From Gordonia prachuapensis (GTDB lineage Bacteria; Actinomycetota; Actinomycetes; Mycobacteriales; Mycobacteriaceae), in assembly GCF_036350515.1 (NCBI RefSeq), contig NZ_JAZDUE010000012.1, positions 62,001 through 126,000 on the forward strand: a DNA stretch of 64,000 bases. Reading direction: 5' to 3'. Positions 53,885-63,107 of the stretch are shown piece after piece (position 1 is the first letter of the stretch; each line of letters opens with the position of its first letter). The position numbers and the translations under genes are program-made. The notes under the pieces were generated by a model. The model ran no database searches. It had not been told where the DNA came from and was given only the letters and a program-made list of their open reading frames with translations.

Positions 53885-54775
53885 TCAGCGCTCCCGCAAG
53901 TACTCCAGCTGCGCCTTGACCGACATCCGGGCCGCCGGCCACAGCTTCTTGTCGACATCCGCGTACACCTTGCGGACAACCTTCATCGGCTTGGCCTTGT
54001 CGGCCGACACACCGAGTGCATCGAGGGCGGCGACGATCTGGTCGATGCGCTCCTCGCGGTGTGCCTTGTAGTACCGGGCGACCGGCCCGACCTTGGGATG
54101 GTCGGGGCCGTGGGCCGGCAGCAGCACCGCGTCCTCGCCCTCGACGATGATCCGGTTCAACGAATTCATGTAGTCGCGCAACGTGCCGTCGGTGGGGTCG
54201 ATGACCGTGGTGCCGCTTCCGAGGATGGTGTCGCCGGACAGCAGCGCGCGTTGCCCATCGCAGTCCACGAGGAAGCTCAACGAATCGCCGGTGTGTCCGG
54301 GTGTGTGCATCACGGTGATCCGCAGGCCCGCCGCCTCGATGACCTCCCGGTCGGCAAGCGTCGACGCTCCGTGGGTGAACTTGGCCGACCGGGCCCGCAC
54401 CGGCGCATCGACCCGTCTACGCAGCCGCTTGATGGCCCCGGTGTGGTCGAAGTGGCGGTGGGTGATCAGTACGAGCGCGATCCCCGGCTGCTCCGCGATC
54501 CGCTTGACATGCCCCTTCTTGTTCGGCGGCCCCGGGTCGACGATGACGCACTCGGGATGGCCGGGTGCACGCAGTATCCAGGTGTTGGTCCCGTCGAGCT
54601 CCATCGAGCCCGGGTTGTTGCACAGCAACACCGATGCGAACGGAGTCACCTCACGGACGACCCCGTACGCCGGGTGAATCGGAGTGCTTCCCGCGCTGTC
54701 GTTCTCGGCGGTGTCGTTCTCGGGACTTTCCTTCTGGGCGCTTCGGTCCACACTGTCGGTCACACCGTCCGACAC
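53885..54775 (-). CDS. Metallo-beta-lactamase fold hydrolase (Rv3677c-like)
   Basis: 296 residues from GTG 54775; the first about 35 residues are disordered and a later start is possible. Zinc-binding motif HRHFDHTG (HxHxDH), then HTPGHTGDS, SGDTILGSG and LPAHGPDH, a complete dinuclear metal site. The C-terminal winged-helix-like region with KVVRKVYADVDKKLWPAA is typical of the LACTB2-like group. Possible RNase or thioesterase-type activity; unproven. Confidence 0.9.
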   Translation of the reverse strand: MSDGVTDSVDRSAQKESPENDTAENDSAGSTPIHPAYGVVREVTPFASVLLCNNPGSMELDGTNTWILRAPGHPECVIVDPGPPNKKGHVKRIAEQPGIALVLITHRHFDHTGAIKRLRRRVDAPVRARSAKFTHGASTLADREVIEAAGLRITVMHTPGHTGDSLSFLVDCDGQRALLSGDTILGSGTTVIDPTDGTLRDYMNSLNRIIVEGEDAVLLPAHGPDHPKVGPVARYYKAHREERIDQIVAALDALGVSADKAKPMKVVRKVYADVDKKLWPAARMSVKAQLEYLRER

Positions 54776-54807
54776 TACCCAGGCGGGGACACCATCAGTG
54801 GTTCAGG

Positions 54808-55932
54808 TCACGCCGACCGCTCGTCGACGTCGTCGGCCACCTCGTCGACGACCTTCGGCACGAACTCCGTCTGCAGGCTCTTGAGCAACGCGGCGCCCTG
54901 CGTCACGACACCGGTCATCACCTCGTTGACGCCCTCGGCACCGTTGAACACCGTGAGGTTCGACGAGCCGAGGCCCTTCGCGATCTCGCCGACCAACGCG
55001 GGCAGCTGCTCGATGATCTGCTGATCAAGCGCGATGCGGTTGTTCTTGGCGGCGGCCGCCGACTGGATCTCGACCGCCCGCGCATCGGCCTCCGCGATGA
55101 TCTGCGTGCGCCGCGCCTCGGCCTCGGCCGGTTTGACCACCTCGGAGATCAGTTGCTGTTCGCGTAGTTCGGCCTCCGCCTGCGCCAGCACCGACTGCTC
55201 CCGGATGATCTCCTGGTTCACGCGCGCCTCGGCGAGCGGCCCGGCCTGTGCGGCCTCGGCATCGGCCTTGTCGGTCTCCGCCTTGATCTGCGCACGCTTG
55301 ATCGCGGTCTCGCGTTCGTAGTCGGCCTGGTTGCGCAAGGACTCCTGCTGCGCCTTCGCCGACTCCTGATCGGCGCGTGCCCGCTCGACGGCGGCCTCAC
55401 GCTGCACCTTCGCGATGTTCGGGGCGGCGAGCGCGGTGATGTAGCCGGAGTCCATGTCGTCGATCGACTGGATCTGGAACGAGTCGACGACGAGACCGAT
55501 CGACCCCATCTCCCGCTTGGATGCCTCGAGCACCTGACGCGCCAGGGTGTCGCGTTCGCGGATGATCTGTTCCACGGTCATCGACCCGACGATCGAGCGC
55601 AGATGGCCGGAGAAGATCTGGCCCGTGAGCTGATTCATCTCGTTCTCCTGCTCCGAGATGAACCGTTGCCCCGCGTTGACGATCGACGCGACGTCGCCAC
55701 CGACCTTGTGGGCGATGACCGCGCGGACATCGAGCTGGATGCCCTGGGTGGTCACACACACCTCACGGATCTGGGCCTCGTGCATCGCCATCGACAGGAA
55801 CCGCACCTTGCGGAACAGCGGGATCACCCACCGGCCGTGGCCGACGACGACGTCGAACGGCGCGCCCTCCTGGGTCTTCTTACCCGAGATGAGCATCGCC
55901 TCATCGGGTTCGGGAACGTGGTAGCCGAGCAT
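54808..55932 (-). CDS. Flotillin-like SPFH domain protein
   Basis: 374 residues from ATG 55932 (AGGAGG upstream). The N-terminal SPFH/band 7 domain (residues about 5-190) is followed by a long Ala/Glu-rich coiled coil (VERARADQESAKAQQESLRN through EVVKPAEAEARRTQIIAEAD), the flotillin signature. A C-terminal region after NNRIALDQQIIEQLPAL resembles flotillin oligomerization parts. No clear membrane helix, consistent with peripheral membrane association in lipid domains. A small NfeD-like gene lies 136 bp upstream, the usual partner. Confidence 0.9.
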   Translation of the reverse strand: MLGYHVPEPDEAMLISGKKTQEGAPFDVVVGHGRWVIPLFRKVRFLSMAMHEAQIREVCVTTQGIQLDVRAVIAHKVGGDVASIVNAGQRFISEQENEMNQLTGQIFSGHLRSIVGSMTVEQIIRERDTLARQVLEASKREMGSIGLVVDSFQIQSIDDMDSGYITALAAPNIAKVQREAAVERARADQESAKAQQESLRNQADYERETAIKRAQIKAETDKADAEAAQAGPLAEARVNQEIIREQSVLAQAEAELREQQLISEVVKPAEAEARRTQIIAEADARAVEIQSAAAAKNNRIALDQQIIEQLPALVGEIAKGLGSSNLTVFNGAEGVNEVMTGVVTQGAALLKSLQTEFVPKVVDEVADDVDERSA

Positions 55933-56068
55933 GGGGCCTCCTGAATCGCGTCTGCCGCACGACGTCTCGTCGCACAAGCCAGTCATCACATGTTTGACGC
56001 GTGATCCTACGGCTCGGTTCCCGAGTTCATCCGTTCGGACGACGCAGCCACCACCATCGCAGCCGTGC

Positions 56069-56275
56069 TCAGGCCGGCATCGGCACCCACGGTTCGACGA
56101 CGACGATGCGTCCGGGACGGACCTCCACCACGAGCACGGTCGCATCGACCACGATCGGCACGGCGGCGACCGCGAGAAAACGCTCGGTGCCACCGGCGAG
56201 CGACAACTCGACCTCGCCGAGCGAGTCGCCTCCGCCGACAGCGATCGTCACCACGCCCGTCGTCCCGATCATCAT
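56069..56275 (-). CDS. NfeD C-terminal OB-fold-like small protein
   Basis: 68 residues from ATG 56275. All-beta pattern: GTTGVVTIAVGGGDSLGEVE, then TERFLAVAAVPIVVDATVLV and VEVRPGRIVVVEP, which fits the soluble OB fold of NfeD proteins. It lacks the membrane part of full-length NfeD. Its position just ahead of a flotillin gene supports the assignment, since NfeD and flotillin genes are commonly paired. Confidence 0.7.
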   Translation of the reverse strand: MMIGTTGVVTIAVGGGDSLGEVELSLAGGTERFLAVAAVPIVVDATVLVVEVRPGRIVVVEPWVPMPA

Positions 56276-56326
56276 GACCCGCCCCCTGTTCCGTCCGGCC
56301 TCAACGCTACCGGCCGGTCGTGACGG

Positions 56327-57580
56327 TCAGCCCGGTCGATCGGTGAGCACGTACGCGGCCGCGAGCACACTGATCGCTCCCGCAGAGAGCACCAGGACCG
56401 GATATCCGAACAGCCCGACGACGACACCGGCGAGCGCACCCGCCACCGCACCGGCCAGACTCATCGCGGTGTCCGAGATGCCCTGCACGCGCGGACGCAG
56501 GGCCAGTGGGACGCTCTCGGTGAGCAGGGTCGACCCCGCCACCGTCGTCGCCGACCACCCGAGCCCGAGCAGGACCAGACCCACGACGAGCCCGGACTGG
56601 TTGTGCTGCAACGTGAAACCGACGACGCATGAGGCCAGCAGCAGACCTTGTCCGACGACGATGGTCGGGACACGACCGAGCCGGTCGGTCAGCACCCCCA
56701 TCACCGGGGCCAGGGCGTACATGCCGGCGATGTGCGCACTGATCGAGAGACCGACGAGCGTCAGACTGGCCCCGCCGTGGGACATGTGGACCGGAGTCAG
56801 CGCCATCACCGCAACCATGACGGCGTGCGCGGACACGACGGCGATCACCGCGTTGCGCGCCTCGGCGGTCTGCCGGATCGTCCGCCATCCCTGTGCCAGT
56901 GAGGGTTTCGCACGGTCCTCGGACGCCGCATCGTCGGCGGCCAGAACCAACGGGTCGGGGCGCAACCCCGCCCACAGCACCGCTGCCGCGGTCAGGCTGC
57001 CGACCCCGCCGATCACGAACGGACCGGCCAGCTCGTGGATGTGCGCGAGGTCGGCGAGGTCGGCGCCGAGCGGCAGCAGGGCAGGTCCGGCGACCGCGCC
57101 GACCATCGTCGTCCACACCACCAACGACAGATCTCGGCCTCGGGTCCGCGGTTCGGCGAGGTCGGTTGCGGCGAAACGGGATTGCAGACTCACCGCGGTG
57201 CCACTGCCGACGCCGGCCATCCCGACGAGCATCAACGGGAACCAGCCCAGGTCGACGGCGATCGCCACCACGGCCGCGCCTGCGGCGGCGATCACGAAGC
57301 CGGTGGCGAGCGCCGGCCGCCGCCCGGAGCGCTGCGCCAGCCCGGCCAGCGGCAGACCGGCAGCCGCGGCGCCGAGCGTGAGCACCGTGGTGGGCAATCC
57401 GGCCAATGATTCGGTTCCGGAGAGTCGCTCACCGAGAATCGCGCCGAGCGCGAGGGAGGCGCCCATGGCCAGCCCGCCGAGAACCTGCGCGAGGCACAAC
57501 AGCGCGATCGTGCGGCGTTGCACGCGACGCTGTGTGTCGGCGCCGGCCGACGTCCGGTCGGGCGCGATTCGTTCGGTCAT
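56327..57580 (-). CDS. Major facilitator superfamily transporter
   Basis: 417 residues with about 12 hydrophobic helices. Motif A-like loops include LAQRSGRRPALATG after helix 2 and GVLTDRLGRVPTIV in the second half. Likely drug or metabolite efflux in the cytoplasmic membrane. Divergent from the GlxA-type regulator (65-bp gap with a GGCAT-CA-ATGCC palindrome), which probably controls it. Confidence 0.85.
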   Translation of the reverse strand: MTERIAPDRTSAGADTQRRVQRRTIALLCLAQVLGGLAMGASLALGAILGERLSGTESLAGLPTTVLTLGAAAAGLPLAGLAQRSGRRPALATGFVIAAAGAAVVAIAVDLGWFPLMLVGMAGVGSGTAVSLQSRFAATDLAEPRTRGRDLSLVVWTTMVGAVAGPALLPLGADLADLAHIHELAGPFVIGGVGSLTAAAVLWAGLRPDPLVLAADDAASEDRAKPSLAQGWRTIRQTAEARNAVIAVVSAHAVMVAVMALTPVHMSHGGASLTLVGLSISAHIAGMYALAPVMGVLTDRLGRVPTIVVGQGLLLASCVVGFTLQHNQSGLVVGLVLLGLGWSATTVAGSTLLTESVPLALRPRVQGISDTAMSLAGAVAGALAGVVVGLFGYPVLVLSAGAISVLAAAYVLTDRPG

Positions 57581-57617
57581 CTGCCCAGCCTGACCCGTCG
57601 ACGACGTTCACACCAGT

Positions 57618-57629
57618 GGCATCAATGCC
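57618..57629. promoter_or_regulatory. Candidate operator GGCAT-CA-ATGCC in a divergent promoter
   Basis: A perfect 5-bp inverted repeat in the 65-bp gap between the MFS gene and the GlxA-type regulator. TATACC follows at 57632 as a possible -10 for the regulator, which would make its transcript almost leaderless. Confidence 0.35.
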
Positions 57630-57645
57630 GGTATACCCTGATTTC

Positions 57646-58671
57646 ATGCCAGCCGAGTCGGACGTCCACCGAGTGGTCGTACTGGTCACCGACGGATTGG
57701 TCCTCATGGACATGGCGGCTCCCGTGCAGATGTTCGGGCACATCGGGCCGCCCCGTTATTCGCTGACCACCTGCGCCGAGAGTCCCGGTTTGGTGACCAC
57801 GTGTGCCGGGGTCTCGATCCACGTCGAGCACGGACTCGACGCCCTCGACGACGCGGATACCGTGGTGATCCCCGGCTATCACGACGCGGCGCGGCGTACG
57901 CCGTCGGCCGCGGTCGTGGAGGCACTGATCCGGGCGAATCGTCGAGGCACGCGGCTCGTGTCGATCTGCGTGGGGGCCTTCACTCTTGCCGAGACGGGAC
58001 TGCTCGACGGCCGGCGCGCGACCACGCACTGGCTGGATGCGGACGCGATGGCGACACGGTATCCGCGGATCGAGGTCGACGCGTCGGTGCTCTACGTCGA
58101 CGACGGCGATGTGCTCACCAGCGCCGGTCTGGCTGCGGGCATCGACCTGTGCCTGCACCTGGTCGAACGCGATCATGGCGGCGACGTCGCGCGAGATTTC
58201 GCCCGACGGACCGTCGTGGCGTTCCACCGGCCGGGTGGCCAGGCCCAGTTCATGCCGCCCGGCCACAGCCTGCACGACGAGGCGGTCGACGAGATCTCCC
58301 GTGACCGAACGCGACTGAAGGCGCAGGCCACCTCATCGACGGGGAGCCCCGCGCTGGCCGCGACCACCGCGTGGGCGGTCCGGAACCTCGACCGGACCCT
58401 GACGACCCGCGATCTGGCCGCCCATGCGTCGATGTCACTGCGTACGTTCAACCGTCGGTTCGTCGACACCTACGGGATGGGCCCGGGCGCATGGCTCACC
58501 GGGCAGCGTGTGCGTGCAGCGGCAGCGCTCCTGGAGCGCACTGATGACCCGGTGGATCAGGTCGCGGCCGCAGTGGGACTCGGACCGGAGTCGCTACGCA
58601 CCCATTTCCACAAACGTATGTCGTTGTCGCCCAGCGCCTACCGCAGCAATTTCCGGCCTCGCTCGCACTGA
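57646..58671 (+). CDS. GlxA family (DJ-1/PfpI-AraC) transcriptional regulator
   Basis: 341 residues from ATG 57646; ATG 57625 is possible. The N-terminal class I amidotransferase/DJ-1-like domain (residues about 5-185) includes VVIPGYHD and SICVGAFTLAETGLLDGRRATTHW, split here as SICVGAFTLAETGLLDG and RRATTHW. It carries a cysteine at the nucleophile elbow. The C-terminal AraC double helix-turn-helix reads LTTRDLAAHASMSLRTFNRR and VDQVAAAVGLGPESLRTHFH. Ligand unknown; probable control of the divergent MFS transporter. Confidence 0.9.
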   Translation: MPAESDVHRVVVLVTDGLVLMDMAAPVQMFGHIGPPRYSLTTCAESPGLVTTCAGVSIHVEHGLDALDDADTVVIPGYHDAARRTPSAAVVEALIRANRRGTRLVSICVGAFTLAETGLLDGRRATTHWLDADAMATRYPRIEVDASVLYVDDGDVLTSAGLAAGIDLCLHLVERDHGGDVARDFARRTVVAFHRPGGQAQFMPPGHSLHDEAVDEISRDRTRLKAQATSSTGSPALAATTAWAVRNLDRTLTTRDLAAHASMSLRTFNRRFVDTYGMGPGAWLTGQRVRAAAALLERTDDPVDQVAAAVGLGPESLRTHFHKRMSLSPSAYRSNFRPRSH

Positions 58672-58674
58672 CCG

Positions 58675-59439
58675 TCACACTCGGTCGGCGACGAGGTCAT
58701 AGCCGAGTCTGGCGACCATCACGACGACCACCGCGAGCAGCACCCACCGGACGAACACGCTGCCGCGGCCGATGGCCATCCGGGCGCCGATCTGCGCGCC
58801 CGCGATGTTGGCGACCGCCAGGCCGAGTCCCAGCAGCCACAGCACGTTTCCCTGCCACGCGAACACCGCCAGCGCCCCCAGATTGGTGCCGGTGTTGATC
58901 ACCTTGGCCATCGCCGAGCTCTCCAGGAACCCGGTTCCGACCAGTGCGGTGAGGCTGATGATGAGGAATGTGCCCGTGCCGGGCCCCATCACCCCGTCGT
59001 AGAACGCGATGACCACCCCGGCCATGACCAGGCCGAGCAGCACCGACCACCGCGGCCGAGCGATCGCGAGACCCGAGCCGAACCCGGGATTGAGCGCGAC
59101 GAACAACCCGACGGCGACGAGCAGGCACAGGACGACCGGAGTGAACACCTCGGCGGGCAGTCGGCTCGCCGTGAAGGCGCCGAGACCTGCGAACACGACC
59201 GCGCTGACGAACACGGGCATCAGCCGTCGGAGGTCGACCGTCAGCCGACGGGCATAGGCGAACGCCGCCGACGCGGTCCCGAAGACCGCCGCCAGTTTGT
59301 TGGTGCCCAGAGCGGTGGCCGGCGCGAGCCCCGGATACGCGATCATCACCGCCGGGATCAAAACGAGGCCACCACCGCCGACGACGGCGTCCACCCACCC
59401 GGCCGCCGCGGCCGCGGTCAGCAGTAGCGCGATGTCCAT
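58675..59439 (-). CDS. TSUP family (TauE/SafE) membrane transporter
   Basis: 254 residues with about seven or eight helices. TSUP signatures: the N-terminal AGWVDAVVGGGGLVLIPAVM and TALGTNKLAAVFGTASAAFA, and in the second half YDGVMGPGTGTFLIISLT, ending with AGAQIGARMAI. The family moves sulfite, sulfoacetate or other organosulfur anions. It lies three bases from the convergent GlxA-type gene and 17 bp after ridA, so it may be co-transcribed with ridA. Confidence 0.88.
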   Translation of the reverse strand: MDIALLLTAAAAAGWVDAVVGGGGLVLIPAVMIAYPGLAPATALGTNKLAAVFGTASAAFAYARRLTVDLRRLMPVFVSAVVFAGLGAFTASRLPAEVFTPVVLCLLVAVGLFVALNPGFGSGLAIARPRWSVLLGLVMAGVVIAFYDGVMGPGTGTFLIISLTALVGTGFLESSAMAKVINTGTNLGALAVFAWQGNVLWLLGLGLAVANIAGAQIGARMAIGRGSVFVRWVLLAVVVVMVARLGYDLVADRV

Positions 59440-59456
59440 CTACCGCAGGGTCGCGG

Positions 59457-59930
59457 TCAGGACACCTCGACGATCAGCTCGACCTCGACCGACGATCCGA
59501 GCGGCAGCTCCGCCACGCCGACCGCCGACCGCGCATGCACTCCGGCATCGCCGAAGATCTCGCCGAGCAGATCGGAGGCGCCGTTGATGACGGCGGGCTG
59601 GCCGGTGAACCCGTGTGCGGAGGCCACGAACCCGACGACCTTGACGACCCGGACGATCGCGTCGATACCGACGAGCCCGTCGACGGCCGCCAGGGCGTTC
59701 AACGCGCACTGGCGCGCGGCTCGATTGGCCTGCTCCGGCTTCACGACGCCCTCGGCCCCTTCGTGCACCTTGCCGGGCACCTCGAGCTTGCCGTCGATGA
59801 TGGGCAGCTGACCTGCGGTGTAGACGAGATTGCCGGTGCGGACGGCGGGGACATAGCTGCCGGCCGGGGCAACCACCTCAGGCAGCGTGATGCCCAACTC
59901 GACCAACCGCTGCGACCACGACGTTGCCAT
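59457..59930 (-). CDS. RidA/YjgF family protein (Rv3678c-like)
   Basis: 157 residues. RidA features: VRTGNLVYTAGQLPI near the N-terminus, QCALNALAAVDGLVG, and C-terminal RSAVGVAELPLGSSVEVELI. The arginine that binds the carboxylate of enamine/imine intermediates in canonical RidA is normally in an R-x-x-V-x-V-x-x-L context; here it corresponds to RSAVGVAEL. Likely deaminates reactive 2-aminoacrylate-type intermediates or has a paralogous role. Three bases downstream of a DUF4177 gene. Confidence 0.88.
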   Translation of the reverse strand: MATSWSQRLVELGITLPEVVAPAGSYVPAVRTGNLVYTAGQLPIIDGKLEVPGKVHEGAEGVVKPEQANRAARQCALNALAAVDGLVGIDAIVRVVKVVGFVASAHGFTGQPAVINGASDLLGEIFGDAGVHARSAVGVAELPLGSSVEVELIVEVS

Positions 59931-59933
59931 CGC

Positions 59934-60098
59934 CTAGCCCTTCGGACGCTTCAGGTACGCGACGTGCTGCTCACCGGTCGGGCCGGGCAGGACAGTCACC
60001 AGCTCCCAGCCGTCGGCACCCCACTGATCGAGGATCTGCTTGGTGGCGTGCGTCAGCAACGGCACCGTCGCGTATTCCCATGCGGTCGTTTCACTCAT
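59934..60098 (-). CDS. DUF4177-like small protein (Rv3678A-like)
   Basis: 54 residues from ATG 60098 to TAG. The sequence WEYATVPLLTHATKQILDQW + GADGWELVTVLPG has the W-E-Y...L...G-x-x-G-W-E-L pattern of DUF4177. It lies just upstream of ridA in the same order as in mycobacteria. Too short for many gene finders. Function unknown. Confidence 0.8.
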   Translation of the reverse strand: MSETTAWEYATVPLLTHATKQILDQWGADGWELVTVLPGPTGEQHVAYLKRPKG

Positions 60099-60142
60099 GG
60101 TCTAGAGACTAGTGGGTACGCCGTTGTCGATATGGTGATGCA

Positions 60143-61168
60143 GTGGTGAACGTGACACCGCCCGACGATTCCGGGCACACCAACGAATGGCCGCAGGCCG
60201 CCGGACGGGCACGACTGCACTTCGTGTCGGGCAAGGGCGGCACCGGCAAGACCACTGTCGCGGCGGCTCTGGCGCTCGCCCTCGCCGCCGACGGCAAGAA
60301 GGTGCTGTTGGTGGAATGCGAAGGGCGCCAGAGCATCGCGCAACTCTTCGACATCCCGCCGCTGCCGCCCACCGACACCCGCATCGCGACCGCATCCGGC
60401 GGCGGTGAGGTGTCGGCGCTGGCCATCGACATCGAACACGCCCTGCTCGAATACCTCGACATGTTCTACAACCTCGGCTTCGCCGGCCGGGCGATGAAGC
60501 GGATCGGGGCGATCGACTTCGTGACGACGATCGCGCCGGGTCTGCGTGACGTCCTGCTGACCGGCAAGATCAAGGAACGCATCATCCACACCGACAAACA
60601 GGGGCGACGCGTCTACGACGCGGTGGTGGTGGACTCCCCGCCGACCGGTCGGATCGGGAGCTTCCTCGACGTGACGAAGGCGATGGCGGACCTGGCGAAG
60701 ACCGGCCCGATCCGCAGCCAGAGCGACGGCGTGGTGAAGCTGTTGCACTCCGAGGACACCGTCGTCCACCTGGTCACCCTGCTCGAGGCCATGCCCATCC
60801 AGGAGACCATCGAGGCCGTCGACGAACTGCACGCCAAGGGGCTCACCGTCGCCACCCTGCTCATCAACCGGGTCAGTCCGACGCACCTACCCGTCGGCTC
60901 GATCGACGACATCGCCGAAGGCCGCATCGATGCGCCGCGGGTGGTCGAGCACCTGTCCGGGGCCGGCCTCGCCCTCTCCGACAACGACCTGTCCGGACTG
61001 CTCACCGAGACGATCGAGCACGCGACCCGACTGCAGGCGCAACAGGTCGCGAAGGCCCAGCTCGACGAAGCCGAGTTGCCCATCCTCGAGCTCCCCGCGC
61101 TGGGCGACGGCGTCGATCTCGGGTCGATCTACGAGCTCGCCAACCTCTTGCAGAAGGCAGGTGCCTGA
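60143..61168 (+). CDS. ArsA/GET3-like ATPase, first of pair (BagA/Rv3679-like)
   Basis: 341 residues from GTG 60143. Deviant Walker A SGKGGTGKTTVAAALAL, switch-type VVVDSPPTGRIGSFL, and a helical insert with MAMP-like segments typical of ArsA/GET3. M. tuberculosis Rv3679-Rv3680 form a GET3-like complex (named BagA and BagB) that protects against nitric oxide and some carbon sources. Two bases separate it from the second ATPase, so they are made together. Divergent from the DUF4177-RidA genes by 44 bp. Confidence 0.92.
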   Translation: MVNVTPPDDSGHTNEWPQAAGRARLHFVSGKGGTGKTTVAAALALALAADGKKVLLVECEGRQSIAQLFDIPPLPPTDTRIATASGGGEVSALAIDIEHALLEYLDMFYNLGFAGRAMKRIGAIDFVTTIAPGLRDVLLTGKIKERIIHTDKQGRRVYDAVVVDSPPTGRIGSFLDVTKAMADLAKTGPIRSQSDGVVKLLHSEDTVVHLVTLLEAMPIQETIEAVDELHAKGLTVATLLINRVSPTHLPVGSIDDIAEGRIDAPRVVEHLSGAGLALSDNDLSGLLTETIEHATRLQAQQVAKAQLDEAELPILELPALGDGVDLGSIYELANLLQKAGA

Positions 61169-61170
61169 CG

Positions 61171-62280
61171 ATGCCGCTCGACCTGAAGATGGGTTCGGTG
61201 CTCACCGACCCGGGCACGCGCGTGGTGATCTGCTGCGGCGCGGGCGGCGTCGGCAAGACCACCACGGCCGCGGCGATGGCGATGTACGCCGCCGAACACG
61301 GCCGGAAGGTCGCGGTGCTCACCATCGACCCGGCGCGACGACTCGCGCAGTCGCTGGGGATGTCGGAACTCACCAACGATCCGCAGCCGGTGGATCTCGG
61401 TTCGCTCGGGGAGGGCGGTCCGGGGTCGCTCGACGCGATGATGCTCGACATGCGCCGCACCTTCGACGAGATGGTGCTCGAATACTCGTCGCCGGATCGC
61501 GCCGCCGCGATCATGGAGAACTCCTTTTATCAGACGATGGCGTCGTCGTTCTCCGGCACGCAGGAGTACATGGCGATGGAGAAGCTCGGGAAGCTGATCG
61601 AGGAGGACCGGTGGGACCTCATCGTCGTCGACACCCCGCCGTCGCGGAACGCCCTCGACTTCCTCGACGCACCGCAGCGGCTTGGCTCGTTCCTGTCCGG
61701 ACGTCTGATGAAGATGCTCGTCGGCGGGGGCCGGGGCGTCGGGCGGATGGTGACCGGCGCGATGAGCCTGGCGATGCGTGGCGTCTCCACCATCATCGGC
61801 GGTGACATGCTGCGCGACGTCGCGACCTTCGTGCAGTCGCTGGACTCGATGTTCGGCGGGTTCCAGGACCGAGCCAGCAAGACCTATGAGCTGCTCAAAC
61901 AGCCGGGCACCCAGTTCGCGGTGATCGCCGCCGCCGAGCCGGACGCCCTGCGCGAGGCGGCGTTCTTCGTCGATCGGCTGTCGGAGGAGAAGATGCCGCT
62001 CGCGGGTCTGATCCTCAACCGCACCCATCCGAACCTGACGGCGATCTCGGAGTCGTCGGCGCGGGCCGCACTCGAGCACATCGACGACGAACTCACCCGC
62101 GGGGTGCTGGAGATCCACGCCGAGCGTGCGTCGACCGGCAAACGTGAGCTCCACCTGCTGCAACGATTCACCGCCGCACATCCAGCGGTGCCGATCGTCG
62201 GTGTGCCGTCCCTGCCGTTCGAGGTCGCCGACGTCGTCGCACTACGTGCGGTCGCCGAACAGATCACCGGGCGCGGCTGA
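61171..62280 (+). CDS. ArsA/GET3-like ATPase, second of pair (BagB/Rv3680-like)
   Basis: 369 residues from ATG 61171. Walker A CGAGGVGKTTTAAAMA (lacking the extra signature lysine seen in the first ATPase), TIDPARRLAQSLGM, IVVDTPPSRNALDFLDAP. A Gly/Met-rich hydrophobic segment LMKMLVGGGRGVGRMVTGAM lies where GET3 has its membrane-segment-binding helices. Cytosolic. Probably a heteromer with the preceding protein. Confidence 0.92.
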   Translation: MPLDLKMGSVLTDPGTRVVICCGAGGVGKTTTAAAMAMYAAEHGRKVAVLTIDPARRLAQSLGMSELTNDPQPVDLGSLGEGGPGSLDAMMLDMRRTFDEMVLEYSSPDRAAAIMENSFYQTMASSFSGTQEYMAMEKLGKLIEEDRWDLIVVDTPPSRNALDFLDAPQRLGSFLSGRLMKMLVGGGRGVGRMVTGAMSLAMRGVSTIIGGDMLRDVATFVQSLDSMFGGFQDRASKTYELLKQPGTQFAVIAAAEPDALREAAFFVDRLSEEKMPLAGLILNRTHPNLTAISESSARAALEHIDDELTRGVLEIHAERASTGKRELHLLQRFTAAHPAVPIVGVPSLPFEVADVVALRAVAEQITGRG

Positions 62281-62301
62281 GCGTCCAACGGTCGGTTGCG
62301 C

Positions 62302-62437
62302 GGTCTCGATACGCCTCCTCGCTGCCGCTCGTCGGCTACTCGACCAGCGGTCGGGGGACGGCCGGATCGAGGGGCGACCACAACCGCTGATCGAGTAGCG
62401 ACGTGCGAGCCTGCGAGCCCGACGCGTATCGAGATCC
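62302..62437. repeat. Intergenic palindrome of the GTATCGAGA/CTACTCGA family
   Basis: GGTCTCGATACGCCTCCTCG + CTGCCGCTCGTCGGCTACTCG faces TGATCGAGTAGCGACGTGCG ... GTATCGAGATC. Both arms are single-copy here, so this shows the unamplified form of the elements found behind crp and topA. Confidence 0.85.
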
Positions 62438-62453
62438 CGCCTCCGCAACGACA

Positions 62454-62479
62454 ATGGCCGACCCATTCGGGTCGGCCAT
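62454..62479. terminator. Hairpin between convergent genes
   Basis: A perfect 11-bp stem ATGGCCGACCC / GGGTCGGCCAT with loop ATTC, 24 bp after the whiB4 stop. No long U-tract follows on either strand, so it is a moderate terminator candidate. Confidence 0.6.
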
Positions 62480-62502
62480 GCCTGGTGTTCGTCCGTGTCA
62501 GG

Positions 62503-62817
62503 TCACACCGCGTCGGCGCGTTGCCGACGACGCTGGGCCTCGAAGAACTGGGCCCACGAGGTGACCTCGGGATGCTGCCGGAGCAACGCCCGCCGCTGAC
62601 GCTCGGTCATTCCGCCCCAGACGCCGAACTCGACGCGATTGTCGAGGGCATCGGCGCCGCATTCGAGCTGCACCGGGCAGTGCCGGCAGATGGTCGCGGC
62701 CTTGCGCTGCGCCGCACCTCGGACGAACAGGTCATCGGGGTCTCCGCCCCGGCATCGAGCTTGTGACACCCACATCAATCGAGCATCGTCTCCGGTGGAC
62801 ACTGCCGCCATCGCCAT
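62503..62817 (-). CDS. whiB4: WhiB family iron-sulfur regulator, WhiB4-like
   Basis: 104 residues from ATG 62817; ATG 62811 is possible, and the longer frame upstream is not family-like. Four cysteines at 22, 44, 47 and 53 (CRGGDPDD ... ICRHCPVQLEC) ligate the [4Fe-4S] cluster; the GVWGG turn is at residues 65-69, followed by basic TERQRRALLRQ. Order next to ponA2 and the GET3-like pair matches whiB4 (Rv3681c), a redox-responsive regulator in mycobacteria. Confidence 0.93.
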   Translation of the reverse strand: MAMAAVSTGDDARLMWVSQARCRGGDPDDLFVRGAAQRKAATICRHCPVQLECGADALDNRVEFGVWGGMTERQRRALLRQHPEVTSWAQFFEAQRRRQRADAV

Positions 62818-63107
62818 TCCGCCGACCCCTGTCTGTCGTTGCGTCTCGCCGGACCCACCGGCGTTTCCGCACCGGTCCGGCGGTCCTGACCCGAATGCGC
62901 TCACCTCGTCGTGCGACCGACCTGTGTTCACCGGCGCGCTGGCCACGGTTCACATTCGCTGGACCATTGTTAAGTGAGTCACATTCTGCACTCAATTTAA
63001 GGATCTGTGCATGACGGCGCAAGCCCTGGAGCAAAGAAAATGGCACCATCGTCCAAACCTTCCGCGTCTGTGCAGGTCAGAAGCGTGAGAAGGGAACCGG
63101 CGCCATC

